Shown: positions 23,080-31,235 of the stretch, piece after piece
How positions within the stretch are numbered: the first letter of the stretch is position 1
Layout of the letters: each line of letters opens with the position of its first letter
Assembly (NCBI GenBank): GCA_012839295.1
Contig: DUNO01000013.1
Coordinates: forward strand, 1-64,000
Direction of reading: 5' to 3'
Origin: Clostridiales bacterium
Lineage (GTDB): Bacteria > Bacillota > Clostridia > Lachnospirales > Lachnospiraceae
DNA length: 64,000 nt
Notes under the pieces: model-generated
Told to the model about the DNA's origin: nothing
The model's database searches: none
The model's input: the letters and a program-made list of their open reading frames with translations, nothing else
Made by a program: the position numbers and the translations under genes

Positions 23080-23964
23080 ATGGCAAATAAAAGGGTAACA
23101 AATAAAAACATCTTATTATTGCGGAAATATATGATTATAACAATTGGCGCGGTCTTGATGGGTGTAGCCGTAAACCTGGTCTTTGAACCGATGAAATTAG
23201 TCACTGGAGGGGTGTCCGGCTTCGCGATTGTCATAAAGGCCTGGACAAACACTTTAATTCCGGGAGGCTTGCCTATATGGCTCTTTACGATGATATGTAA
23301 TGTGCCTTTATTTTTATTTGCGACAAAAATCAGGGGCGGTAAATTCCTGATATCCTCCCTTTATGGAACGGTTATCTATGTATTATCCATGATGGTGATA
23401 CCGATTGTGGATTTACAAATGGACGATTATTTGCTGGCGGCAATTCTTGGTGGAGTCATTGGCGGCGCGGGCATCGGCCTGGTGTTCTCCGTCCAGTCTT
23501 CTACGGGAGGGACGGATCTGGCGGCCTATATCCTGCAGCACCGCAATAAGCATATGTCAGTACCCCAGCTTATGATATTTGTGGATGGAATCATCATTCT
23601 TATCGGTGCCTTTACCTTTGGGCTGGGAAATGCGCTGTACGCATTGATTTCCATATTCATCTCAACCAAGGTGTCTGACGGCATACTGGAGGGACTGAAA
23701 TTTGCCAAGATGGCGTATATTATCTCCAATGACTATAAGCAGATAGCGGATGCAATCCTCCATCAGATGGACCGGGGCGTAACGGGTTTAAGCTCTACGG
23801 GAATGTATTCAAACCAGGACAGGAAAATGTTATTTTGTGTCGTTTCTAAGAAGGAAATTATCAAAATAGTTGAGATTGCAAAGAAAATTGACCCGAATTC
23901 CTTTGTCATTGTAAGTGATGTCAGGGAGGTCATGGGAGAGGGCTTTATTGAATATAGACAGTAA
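23080..23964 (+). CDS. YitT family membrane protein, second copy
   Basis: A 294-residue protein. I use the ATG at 23080 because AAAGGAG lies 5 bases before it and the length then equals that of the copy at 12472. About six hydrophobic segments are followed by the DUF2179 domain ('DRGVTGLSSTGMYSNQDRKM'). The signature 'EPMKLVTGGVSG' and 'SSTGGTDLAAYIL' parallels that of the first copy, but the two are diverged. Transport function is presumed and the substrate is unknown. Confidence 0.88.
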   Translation: MANKRVTNKNILLLRKYMIITIGAVLMGVAVNLVFEPMKLVTGGVSGFAIVIKAWTNTLIPGGLPIWLFTMICNVPLFLFATKIRGGKFLISSLYGTVIYVLSMMVIPIVDLQMDDYLLAAILGGVIGGAGIGLVFSVQSSTGGTDLAAYILQHRNKHMSVPQLMIFVDGIIILIGAFTFGLGNALYALISIFISTKVSDGILEGLKFAKMAYIISNDYKQIADAILHQMDRGVTGLSSTGMYSNQDRKMLFCVVSKKEIIKIVEIAKKIDPNSFVIVSDVREVMGEGFIEYRQ

Positions 23965-24147
23965 TTTAAAGCATATGCCAGCATATTATCGGTAAATCTA
24001 CTTATTTTAAAATGGGATATACAAATCGTACAAAAAGGAAAAAATGATTTTGGTGAAATGACATATGGCTTCCATTCCTGAAATGTTGTATCATTACGGT
24101 ATGGTAATTGTACAAGAACACATGAATTAAAATTAGGAGGCTATTCA

Positions 24148-25263
24148 ATGGCAAGCTTATCACTGAAAAATATTACAAAGCAATATCCTAACGGATTTGT
24201 TGCAGTAAAGGATTTCAATCTTGAAATCGCAGACAAGGAATTTATCATCTTCGTTGGACCATCCGGTTGCGGTAAATCAACAACCCTCCGTATGATTGCA
24301 GGACTTGAGGAGATCTCCTCCGGCGAGCTTCGGATTGGCGACAAATTAGTAAATGATGTTGAGCCTAAGGACAGAGATATCGCGATGGTATTCCAGAATT
24401 ATGCTTTATATCCCCATATGTCCGTATTCGACAATATGGCGTTTGGTCTTAAGTTAAGGAAGGTTCCAAAGGATCAGATTGAAAAATCCGTAAATGAAGC
24501 AGCTAGAATTCTTGGTATCGAGAATTTGCTCGACCGTAAGCCGAAGGCTCTTTCCGGCGGTCAGAGACAGCGTGTTGCCATGGGCCGTGCAATCGTTCGT
24601 AATCCTAAGGTATTCCTTATGGATGAGCCTTTATCAAACCTTGACGCTAAGTTAAGAGTACAGATGCGTATTGAGATCTCCAAGTTACACCAGGGATTGC
24701 AGACAACGATTATCTATGTAACACATGACCAGACAGAGGCTATGACACTGGGAACCAGGATCGTAGTTATGAAGGATGGTTTAATCCAGCAGGTAGATAC
24801 TCCCCAGAACTTATATGACAGACCGAAGAACCTCTTCGTAGCAGGCTTCATGGGATCGCCTCAGATGAATATGATCGAGGCTACTGTTTCCAAGAAGGGC
24901 AATGATGTATTCGTTAACTTCAGCGGTAATTCCTTAAAGCTTCCGGAAGGAAAGGCAAAGAAGGTTCTTGATGGTGGATATGATGGCAAGACTGTTGTTA
25001 TCGGTATCCGTCCAGAGGATATCCATGACGAGGAAATGTTCCTTGCCAGCTCCCCTGAAAGCATAATTGAAGCTACTGTAAGGGTATATGAGTTATTGGG
25101 TGCGGAAGTATTCTTATACTTCACCGTGGATGAATCCTTAGAGATCACAGCACGTGTTAACCCTCGTACAACTGCAAGACCGGATGATACATTAAAGATT
25201 GCATTTGATATGTCTAAGCTTCATATATTTGATAAAGAGACAGAGCAGGTTATTACAAACTAA
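24148..25263 (+). CDS. Sugar ABC transporter ATPase (UgpC/MsmX type)
   Basis: A 371-residue ATPase with Walker A 'GPSGCGKST' (residues 38-46), signature 'LSGGQRQR' (about 135), Walker B '[12 protein letters not shown]' and a C-terminal TOBE-type regulatory domain from about 240. No permease or binding protein is nearby, so it probably serves many carbohydrate importers, as MsmX does in Bacillus. The codon choice and the many preferred triplets suggest high expression. A strong terminator follows. UgpC, MsmX and MalK cannot be told apart from sequence alone. Confidence 0.9.
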   Translation: MASLSLKNITKQYPNGFVAVKDFNLEIADKEFIIFVGPSGCGKSTTLRMIAGLEEISSGELRIGDKLVNDVEPKDRDIAMVFQNYALYPHMSVFDNMAFGLKLRKVPKDQIEKSVNEAARILGIENLLDRKPKALSGGQRQRVAMGRAIVRNPKVFLMDEPLSNLDAKLRVQMRIEISKLHQGLQTTIIYVTHDQTEAMTLGTRIVVMKDGLIQQVDTPQNLYDRPKNLFVAGFMGSPQMNMIEATVSKKGNDVFVNFSGNSLKLPEGKAKKVLDGGYDGKTVVIGIRPEDIHDEEMFLASSPESIIEATVRVYELLGAEVFLYFTVDESLEITARVNPRTTARPDDTLKIAFDMSKLHIFDKETEQVITN

Positions 25264-25279
25264 TTATAGAACATATTTT

Positions 25280-25311
25280 ATCAGGGAACACAAAAGTGTT
25301 CCCTGATTTTT
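25280..25311 (+). terminator. Terminator of the sugar ATPase gene
   Basis: Perfect 12-base stem ATCAGGGAACAC/GTGTTCCCTGAT with an AAAA loop and a T tail. Confidence 0.9.
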
Positions 25312-25342
25312 AAAATCCAGGTACTCATACAGGCTTATTTTG

Positions 25343-25372
25343 AGGCGGAGGGGAAACTCGCCGCCTTTTTTT
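25343..25372 (+). terminator. Second hairpin with T7 run
   Basis: AGGCGG (25343-25348) pairs with CCGCCT (25361-25366), followed by T residues. It acts as a backup to the terminator 30 bases upstream. Confidence 0.65.
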
Positions 25373-25430
25373 ACCCCCATAGGTTCTCAGCCAAATAAAT
25401 CAATAAAAGGCAATTCAAGCTAATAAAATA

Positions 25431-25451
25431 TTAGTTTATTGCATAAACTAA
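25431..25451 (+). promoter_or_regulatory. Operator-like inverted repeat before the PucR-type gene
   Basis: TTAGTTTA-TTGCA-TAAACTAA, a perfect 8-5-8 palindrome about 65 bases upstream of the -35 element. It lies in the AT-rich 25264-25603 gap, which otherwise holds two terminators and the promoter. Confidence 0.6.
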
Positions 25452-25515
25452 TGTGGTCAAACCCAAATTTGATAGATTTATACTAAAATATTTATGCAAA
25501 TTTTATAGAACTTAG

Positions 25516-25544
25516 TTTACTTATTATGAAAAGGGTGTTAAAAT
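25516..25544 (+). promoter_or_regulatory. Promoter of the PucR/CdaR-type regulator
   Basis: TTTACT (25516-25521), 17 bases, TAAAAT (25539-25544) preceded by TGT. Confidence 0.55.
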
Positions 25545-25603
25545 ATCTTTCGTAAAGATGAATTTTAATGAAAAATAGAAATATAATATAAAGGAGTGAA
25601 ATC

Positions 25604-26692
25604 ATGATTTCCAATCAAATTCTTCAAAGTACCATCGATGGATTAAAAGGAATCACACGTATCGATATCTGCGTTATGGATACGGAAGGTAAAGTATTAG
25701 CAACAACAATAGAGAATGCTGAGCAATATGAGAACGCAGTGCTGGCATTCGTGGCTTCTCCCGCAGACAGCCAGGCGATCCAGGGATATCAATTCTTTAA
25801 GGTTTTTGATGAGCATCAGTTAGAATATGTGATTCTTGCCAAGGGTGACAGCGAAGACGTATTCATGATTGGAAAGATTGCTTCTTTCCAGATACAGAAT
25901 TTGTTGATCGCTTATAAAGAAAGATATGACAAGGATAATTTTATTAAGAATTTGCTGCTTGATAATCTGCTGTTGGTGGATATCTATAACCGCGCTAAAA
26001 AGCTTCATATCGATACGGAAGCCAGAAGAGTGGTTTATATTATTGAAACCAAGAATGAAAAAGACGCGAACGCCCTGGAAACAGTACGCAGCCTGTTCTC
26101 CGGAAAGACAAAGGATTTCATCACCGCGGTGGATGAGAAAAATATCATCCTGGTGAAGGAAGTAAAGCAAAATGAGACCTATGAGGATCTGACGAAGACG
26201 GCCAAGGTTATCCTTGATATGCTGAATACGGAGGCTATGACGAAGGTACACGTTGCATTTGGTACCATCGTAAATGAGATTAAGGATGTTTCCAGGTCCT
26301 ACAAGGAAGCAAAGATGGCGCTGGATGTAGGTAAGATATTCTACAGCGGAAGAAATGTAGTGGCTTATAACAACTTAGGGATAGGACGTTTGATTTATCA
26401 GCTTCCCATGCCTTTGTGTAAGATGTTCATTAAAGAAATCTTTGAAGGAAAGAATCCGGATGAATTTGATGAAGAGACTCTTACAACCATCAACAAGTTC
26501 TTTGAAAATAGCTTAAATGTATCAGAAACTTCTAGACAGCTGTATATCCACCGTAATACCCTGGTATACCGGCTGGATAAATTACAAAAGAGTACGAACC
26601 TTGATTTAAGGGTATTCGAGGATGCCATTACCTTTAAGATTGCACTCATGGTTGTGAAGTATATGAAGTATATGGAGCAGTTAGATTATTAA
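25604..26692 (+). CDS. PucR/CdaR-type transcriptional regulator
   Basis: A 362-residue regulator with AAGGAG upstream. Residues 1-110 resemble a sugar-diacid recognition or sensory domain ('RIDICVMDTEGKVLATT'). The middle is a GGDEF-like, catalytically empty domain of the CdaR type. The last 60 residues are the PucR helix-turn-helix: 'SETSRQLYIHRNTLVYRLDK'. Such proteins often control carbon or nitrogen uptake. Its position after the shared sugar ATPase suggests control of carbohydrate import, possibly autoregulated through the palindrome at 25431. The ligand is unknown. Confidence 0.82.
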   Translation: MISNQILQSTIDGLKGITRIDICVMDTEGKVLATTIENAEQYENAVLAFVASPADSQAIQGYQFFKVFDEHQLEYVILAKGDSEDVFMIGKIASFQIQNLLIAYKERYDKDNFIKNLLLDNLLLVDIYNRAKKLHIDTEARRVVYIIETKNEKDANALETVRSLFSGKTKDFITAVDEKNIILVKEVKQNETYEDLTKTAKVILDMLNTEAMTKVHVAFGTIVNEIKDVSRSYKEAKMALDVGKIFYSGRNVVAYNNLGIGRLIYQLPMPLCKMFIKEIFEGKNPDEFDEETLTTINKFFENSLNVSETSRQLYIHRNTLVYRLDKLQKSTNLDLRVFEDAITFKIALMVVKYMKYMEQLDY

Positions 26693-26871
26693 TCAAGGTA
26701 TGCCTAAAGCTATAATGCGTTTTCAGGCACACCCTGGAGGCTGTTGTGAAACATAGTTGCAAGAGGATGTTTTGCAGCAGCCGTTCTTACACTATGGGGT
26801 ATTCCCGGCAGCTCTTTTATGTAGGGCTACCGAAAGTACTCCACGGCAGAAAGGTGGTTATGTGACGTAAT

Positions 26872-28128
26872 ATGAAGCGGAATTTTATTTCAGGATTGCT
26901 TACGGGACTTTGCGGAGCCTTGCTGATCTTTACTTTGTTCGGAGCGGTGTTGCTTCATGTGGGAAATAAGGAGAACCAGGAGTTTAACAGCGCAACAGCC
27001 TCTGACGGTAAGGTAAAGGTTCAGGCCAGTGAAAGCACGAATCAGATATCCTATCCCAATATAGTGCAGAAATTGACGTTCCTCCAAAAACTGATTGATG
27101 AGTATTATTTGGAGGATGTGAAGGAAGATACCTTTGCGGATGGAATTTATAAGGGATTCATCTCAAGCCTGAAGGATCCCTACTCTACTTATTATACGGA
27201 AACGGAGTATAAGGCTCTGATGGAAAGCTCCTCCGGTGTCTATTGCGGCATCGGTGCCACGGTCAGCCAGAACGCGGAGACAGGAGTGATAACCATAGTG
27301 AAGCCCTTCGAAGGCAGCCCGGCCCACAAAGCAGGAATCCTGCCTGGTGACATTATCTACAAGGTAGATGGGAAGGAAGTTACCGGAGAGGATTTGTCTG
27401 AGGTCGTAAGCAACATGAAGGGTCTTGAAGGCAGCAAGGTAGTAATCACTGTGGTCCGGGAAGGTGAAAGTGACCCCATTAGCTATACTGTCAAGAGGGC
27501 TAAGATTGAAGTGCCTACCGTAGAGTATCAGATGCTGGAGAATAAGATCGGCTATATCTCCATCCTCCAGTTTGATGAAGTGACAGTTGAGCAGTTTAAT
27601 ACGGCGGTCGATAGTCTTGAGGCAAAGGGAATGAAGGGACTGGTTATCGATGTGCGTGATAATCCGGGCGGATTACTTTCGGCTGTTGTTAAAATCGTGG
27701 ACCGTCTGGTGAAGCCGGGCCTGGTGGTATATACCGAAGATAAGTATGGCAACCGTGAGGAAGAGAAGGCAACGGACAAGGATGCAGTCAGCCTGCCCAT
27801 GGCAGTCCTGATCAATGGAAACAGTGCCAGTGCCTCAGAAATCTTTGCAGGAACCCTCCAGGATGACAAGGTAGCAACAGTCGTTGGGACAACAAGCTTT
27901 GGTAAGGGTATTGTGCAGAAGGTGATACCGTTGTCCGACGGCAGCGCGGTGAAGCTTACTATTTCAAAATATTATACACCGAGCGGCCGTAATATCCATG
28001 GAGTTGGAATTACTCCGGATATCAAGGTAGAGTTAGATAAGAACCTGAAGCAGGAATTGACTATACCGAAGGAAAAGGATAACCAGCTGCAGAAGGCGAT
28101 TTCTACGCTTTCCAAGAAAATTAAATAA
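26872..28128 (+). CDS. S41 family C-terminal processing protease (CtpA/CtpB-like)
   Basis: A 418-residue protease with an N-terminal membrane anchor (residues 8-30). A PDZ domain lies at about 110-195 ('GIGATVSQNAETGVITIVKP'), followed by the S41 catalytic core with Ser in 'NGNSASASEIFAGTL' and Lys in 'TTSFGKGIVQ'. The enzyme works outside the membrane on C-terminal regions of exported proteins, often in envelope signalling or sporulation. The start has only a weak ribosome binding site. A 20-base-stem terminator follows, so it is separate from the flagellar genes. Confidence 0.9.
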   Translation: MKRNFISGLLTGLCGALLIFTLFGAVLLHVGNKENQEFNSATASDGKVKVQASESTNQISYPNIVQKLTFLQKLIDEYYLEDVKEDTFADGIYKGFISSLKDPYSTYYTETEYKALMESSSGVYCGIGATVSQNAETGVITIVKPFEGSPAHKAGILPGDIIYKVDGKEVTGEDLSEVVSNMKGLEGSKVVITVVREGESDPISYTVKRAKIEVPTVEYQMLENKIGYISILQFDEVTVEQFNTAVDSLEAKGMKGLVIDVRDNPGGLLSAVVKIVDRLVKPGLVVYTEDKYGNREEEKATDKDAVSLPMAVLINGNSASASEIFAGTLQDDKVATVVGTTSFGKGIVQKVIPLSDGSAVKLTISKYYTPSGRNIHGVGITPDIKVELDKNLKQELTIPKEKDNQLQKAISTLSKKIK

Positions 28129-28185
28129 AACAGATAGGCTTTTGGTGTTTTGATTACGGTATAACGTAATTGCTATAAGGATCCG

Positions 28186-28245
28186 GGCCGTGATTTGGTA
28201 AGTTTGGCGGGCATGCTTTCAAACTTCCAAATCACGGCCTTTTGA
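28186..28245 (+). terminator. Long hairpin terminator before the flagellar cluster
   Basis: GGCCGTGATTTGG plus AGTTTG pairs with CAAACT plus CCAAATCACGGCC, followed by TTTTG. It isolates the flagellar genes from the protease gene. Confidence 0.8.
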
Positions 28246-28272
28246 ATTTCTTTGAAGAAAATTTGAAAATGC

Positions 28273-28302
28273 TATAATGATAATTGAAAAATATCCGATA
28301 AA
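28273..28302 (+). promoter_or_regulatory. Overlapping sigma-A -10 and sigma-28-like promoter of flgM
   Basis: TAAT (28275-28278), 16 bases, CCGATAAA (28295-28302) fits the flagellar sigma-28 pattern. TATAAT (28273-28278) could also serve as a sigma-A -10. The rest of the 28129-28466 gap holds the terminator and a repeat-bearing leader. Confidence 0.6.
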
Positions 28303-28351
28303 TAAAGTAGAACTTAGTGGAAGCCGAAAGGGTTCCGCAATAAAGATAGGT

Positions 28352-28375
28352 GGACAGGCGGACAGGCGGACAGGT
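28352..28375 (+). repeat. Three 8-base GGACAGG repeats in the flgM leader
   Basis: GGACAGGC, GGACAGGC and GGACAGGT in tandem. Each supplies a GGA triplet, the core of CsrA binding sites. Confidence 0.6.
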
Positions 28376-28466
28376 GAACAAGGGGATCAACAGAGGAGCC
28401 CTTACAGATTGGTCACCGCAGATTAGTCTGTAGAATAGTCCACTGTATTAAAAGGTGGTGAGCAGG

Positions 28467-28736
28467 ATGCGTATCGATGCGTTTAACAAAATTAGTGAGA
28501 TGTATACAGCTGGGTCTGTAAAGTCTGCAACAAAAGCTAAAGCAGCTAATTTCAGTGATACACTTGAGATTTCCGAGATGGGCAAGGGGTATCAGGTGGC
28601 AAAGCAAGCTGTCGCGCGCACGCCAGATGTCAGGGAAGAAAAGATTAAGGACATTAAAGAACGCATGGAAGCAGGAACCTATAATATCAGTATCCAGGAT
28701 GTTGTAGATAAACTGGTTGACCAATACCTGGGATAA
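28467..28736 (+). CDS. flgM: Anti-sigma-28 factor FlgM
   Basis: An 89-residue protein that binds sigma-28 and is exported when the hook is complete. The ATG at 28467 is used because GGTGGTGA lies 5 bases before it. The C-terminal half has the conserved pattern 'DVREEKIKDIKERMEAGTYN' and 'VVDKLVDQYL'. The N-terminus is disordered, as in other FlgM proteins. It is the first gene of the late flagellar cluster and lies behind a sigma-28-like promoter, giving the usual feedback. Confidence 0.88.
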   Translation: MRIDAFNKISEMYTAGSVKSATKAKAANFSDTLEISEMGKGYQVAKQAVARTPDVREEKIKDIKERMEAGTYNISIQDVVDKLVDQYLG

Positions 28737-28792
28737 AAGGAACCGTACAATCAATTCATTTGGAAAAAACCTGAGTAAAGAGAGGGTTAACA

Positions 28793-29308
28793 GTGGCAAG
28801 CTTAATTGAGGAACTGATTGATGTTCTGGAACAGGAATATAAATTATATAAAGAATTGATTCCCATTGCGGAAATGAAGACTCAGGTCATCGTAAAAAAT
28901 GACCTGAATTCTTTACAGGAGATAACGGACAAGGAGCAAGCGGCCGTTGACCAGCTGAATGTCCTGGAGCATAAAAGGGAAACGGTTATGCTTGATATAA
29001 AAACGGTAATTAACAGAAAATCAAAGGAGTTTAGTCTGAAGGATTTAATCGGCTTGCTAGACAAACAACCTAAGGAGCAAAAAGCTCTATCTGTCATACA
29101 TGATAATCTAAAGGCTGCGGTACAAAGATTAGTTGGAGTTAATAACCGTAACCAATCGCTAATTCAACAATCCCTCGAGATGATAGAATTCAATATGAAT
29201 TTTATTCAAAGTACAAGGATGTCACCGGGGAATAATACTTACACAAAAAGTGCTTCCAGATATGATGCACAGATGCGGGGAACAGGGATGTTCGATGCAA
29301 AACAGTAG
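28793..29308 (+). CDS. flgN: Flagellar export chaperone FlgN
   Basis: A 171-residue helical protein that starts at a GTG with AGAGGG upstream. It has the FlgN layout: 'LIEELIDVLEQEYKLYKELI' at the start, a long coiled helix and a proline-poor C-terminus ending in a flexible tail. It keeps the hook-filament junction proteins FlgK and FlgL soluble before export. These are encoded next. Confidence 0.85.
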   Translation: MASLIEELIDVLEQEYKLYKELIPIAEMKTQVIVKNDLNSLQEITDKEQAAVDQLNVLEHKRETVMLDIKTVINRKSKEFSLKDLIGLLDKQPKEQKALSVIHDNLKAAVQRLVGVNNRNQSLIQQSLEMIEFNMNFIQSTRMSPGNNTYTKSASRYDAQMRGTGMFDAKQ

Positions 29309-29360
29309 AAGGCCAATTGCGGTTGAAGAGTAGTTGGCTATGGTAAGGCAGGTGTAGTCC

Positions 29361-31088
29361 ATGAGTTCAATGAGTAGCTTATATATAGGAGCGTCCGGAC
29401 TGAACGTAAGTCAGGCGGCTTTAAATGTAACCTCGCATAACCTGGCCAATGTAGATACTGCCGGTTATGTAAGGCAGCAGGTGGTCCAGACCGATTTCCG
29501 GTATGTGAAGCTGGGTGATGCATATATTTCTGCATTACAGCAGGGGCTGGGTGCGAATTTTGCTGAGATTAAGCAGGTGCGCGATATCTTTCTTGATAAG
29601 GCCTATCGTCAGGAGGTTGGGCGGGAGGTTTTTTATAATGCGCAGTATGAGGCTGTCAGTGAGGTGGAAGGCCTCTTTGGGGAATTGGAAGGAGAAACCT
29701 TCCAAAATGTAATCGGTGATTTTTGGACCTCCCTCCAGGAGCTTGCAAAGGAGCCGGATAGTATTGTTACAAGGGCATCCTTTATTGAAACAGCAGTGAC
29801 CTTTGTGGAGCGTGCGGAAAATATTTTTAATCAATTAAAGGACTACCAGGTCAATCTGAACACGAAGATTAAGAACCAGGTAGATAGAATAAACCAGATC
29901 GGTGATGAAATCTGTGAGCTGAACTTAAAAATCAGGCAATACGAGAGCACCGGGGTGGAGAAGGCCAACGACCTCAGGGACCAGAGGAATGTATTGCTGG
30001 ATGAATTGGGCGAAATGGCCAATATTACATATAAAGAGCATAGGGGCGGCATGGTTACCGTTAATCTGGAGGGTTATCCCTTTGTTACGGAGGATACATC
30101 CTTCCATATGACTACGGTTAAGATGAACGAAGGCTCTGAAATGATAAAGCCTATCTGGGAGTCTTACGGTGGAGTGGATGTCTTTAATCTTAGTACGGCA
30201 TACGCTTCGGACGACAATACGGATATTGGATCCCTGAAAGGCTTATTGGTAGCGAGGGGCGCTAAGCAGGCAAACTATACGGATATCCCGTTACGTGAAA
30301 ATTACGACTCGGATATGGCGTATAATACGGCAGTCATTGATTATAACAATACCATCGATTGTTCCGTCATTATGTCCGTTCAGGCACAGTTTGACCAATT
30401 AATCCATGGAATAACAACAACGGTTAATGATATATTGGCTCCGAATAAGGAGGTTACCTTAACGGACGGCACTAAGGTGAAGATACTGGATCAGGAAAAG
30501 GCGCCGGTAGGCCTGGATGGCACTACCATGGGGGAAGCCCTCTTCAACCGCAAATCAATGCCCCGGTACCGGGAGGAAGAAATTGAGATTGATAATGGGG
30601 ACGGTACCTATGAGACAATAACGGCAATGGTATATAATGAGGAAGATGTGTCGGATCATTATTCCTTATTTACCTTAGGTGAGATTGAGATTAACCCGAA
30701 TATACTGGGGAATTATGCTTATATTCCCTTATCAAACAACGCGGGGACAGGTGACCATGATATGGAAACTGCCCAGCAGCTACTGACCTCCTGGCAGGAA
30801 GCCTTCGCTACCTTATCGCCTAATACGTTGACAAAGAATAATTTCGCGGATTATTATACAGCCTTTATTTCGGAGATGGCAAACCGTGGTGAACAATTTA
30901 ATTCCATCAGCTCTAACCAGGCCTCCATGGTACAAAGCATCAATAACCGGAGGATGGAAGTAACCGGTGTATCCTCGGATGAAGAATTGACGAATTTGAT
31001 TAAATACCAGCATGCCTATAATGCATCTGCAAGATATGTGAATGTGGTCAGTGAGATGCTTGAGCATATCATTATGCGGCTGGCGTGA
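29361..31088 (+). CDS. flgK: Hook-filament junction protein FlgK, copy 1
   Basis: A 575-residue protein. The N-terminus 'GASGLNVSQAALNVTSHNLA' and the C-terminus 'EELTNLIKYQHAYNASARYV' are the paired helical ends of FlgK-type rod, hook and junction proteins. The middle is variable. FlgK joins hook and filament. A second FlgK-like gene follows (31236), with similar ends but a different middle. AGGTG precedes the ATG; an internal ATG at 29370 is an alternative start. Confidence 0.88.
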   Translation: MSSMSSLYIGASGLNVSQAALNVTSHNLANVDTAGYVRQQVVQTDFRYVKLGDAYISALQQGLGANFAEIKQVRDIFLDKAYRQEVGREVFYNAQYEAVSEVEGLFGELEGETFQNVIGDFWTSLQELAKEPDSIVTRASFIETAVTFVERAENIFNQLKDYQVNLNTKIKNQVDRINQIGDEICELNLKIRQYESTGVEKANDLRDQRNVLLDELGEMANITYKEHRGGMVTVNLEGYPFVTEDTSFHMTTVKMNEGSEMIKPIWESYGGVDVFNLSTAYASDDNTDIGSLKGLLVARGAKQANYTDIPLRENYDSDMAYNTAVIDYNNTIDCSVIMSVQAQFDQLIHGITTTVNDILAPNKEVTLTDGTKVKILDQEKAPVGLDGTTMGEALFNRKSMPRYREEEIEIDNGDGTYETITAMVYNEEDVSDHYSLFTLGEIEINPNILGNYAYIPLSNNAGTGDHDMETAQQLLTSWQEAFATLSPNTLTKNNFADYYTAFISEMANRGEQFNSISSNQASMVQSINNRRMEVTGVSSDEELTNLIKYQHAYNASARYVNVVSEMLEHIIMRLA

Positions 31089-31235
31089 TAGGGCCTGAAG
31101 CATGATAAAGGGCAGGCGCAAGGGCAATGCCTTTTACCAGAAGGAAAGAGCGGTTTCTGAATGACTTATTTTGAAGTTTAGATAAAAGGTTACCTCCTGG
31201 AATAAGGAGGATAACTTGAAAGGAACGGTGTTAGG

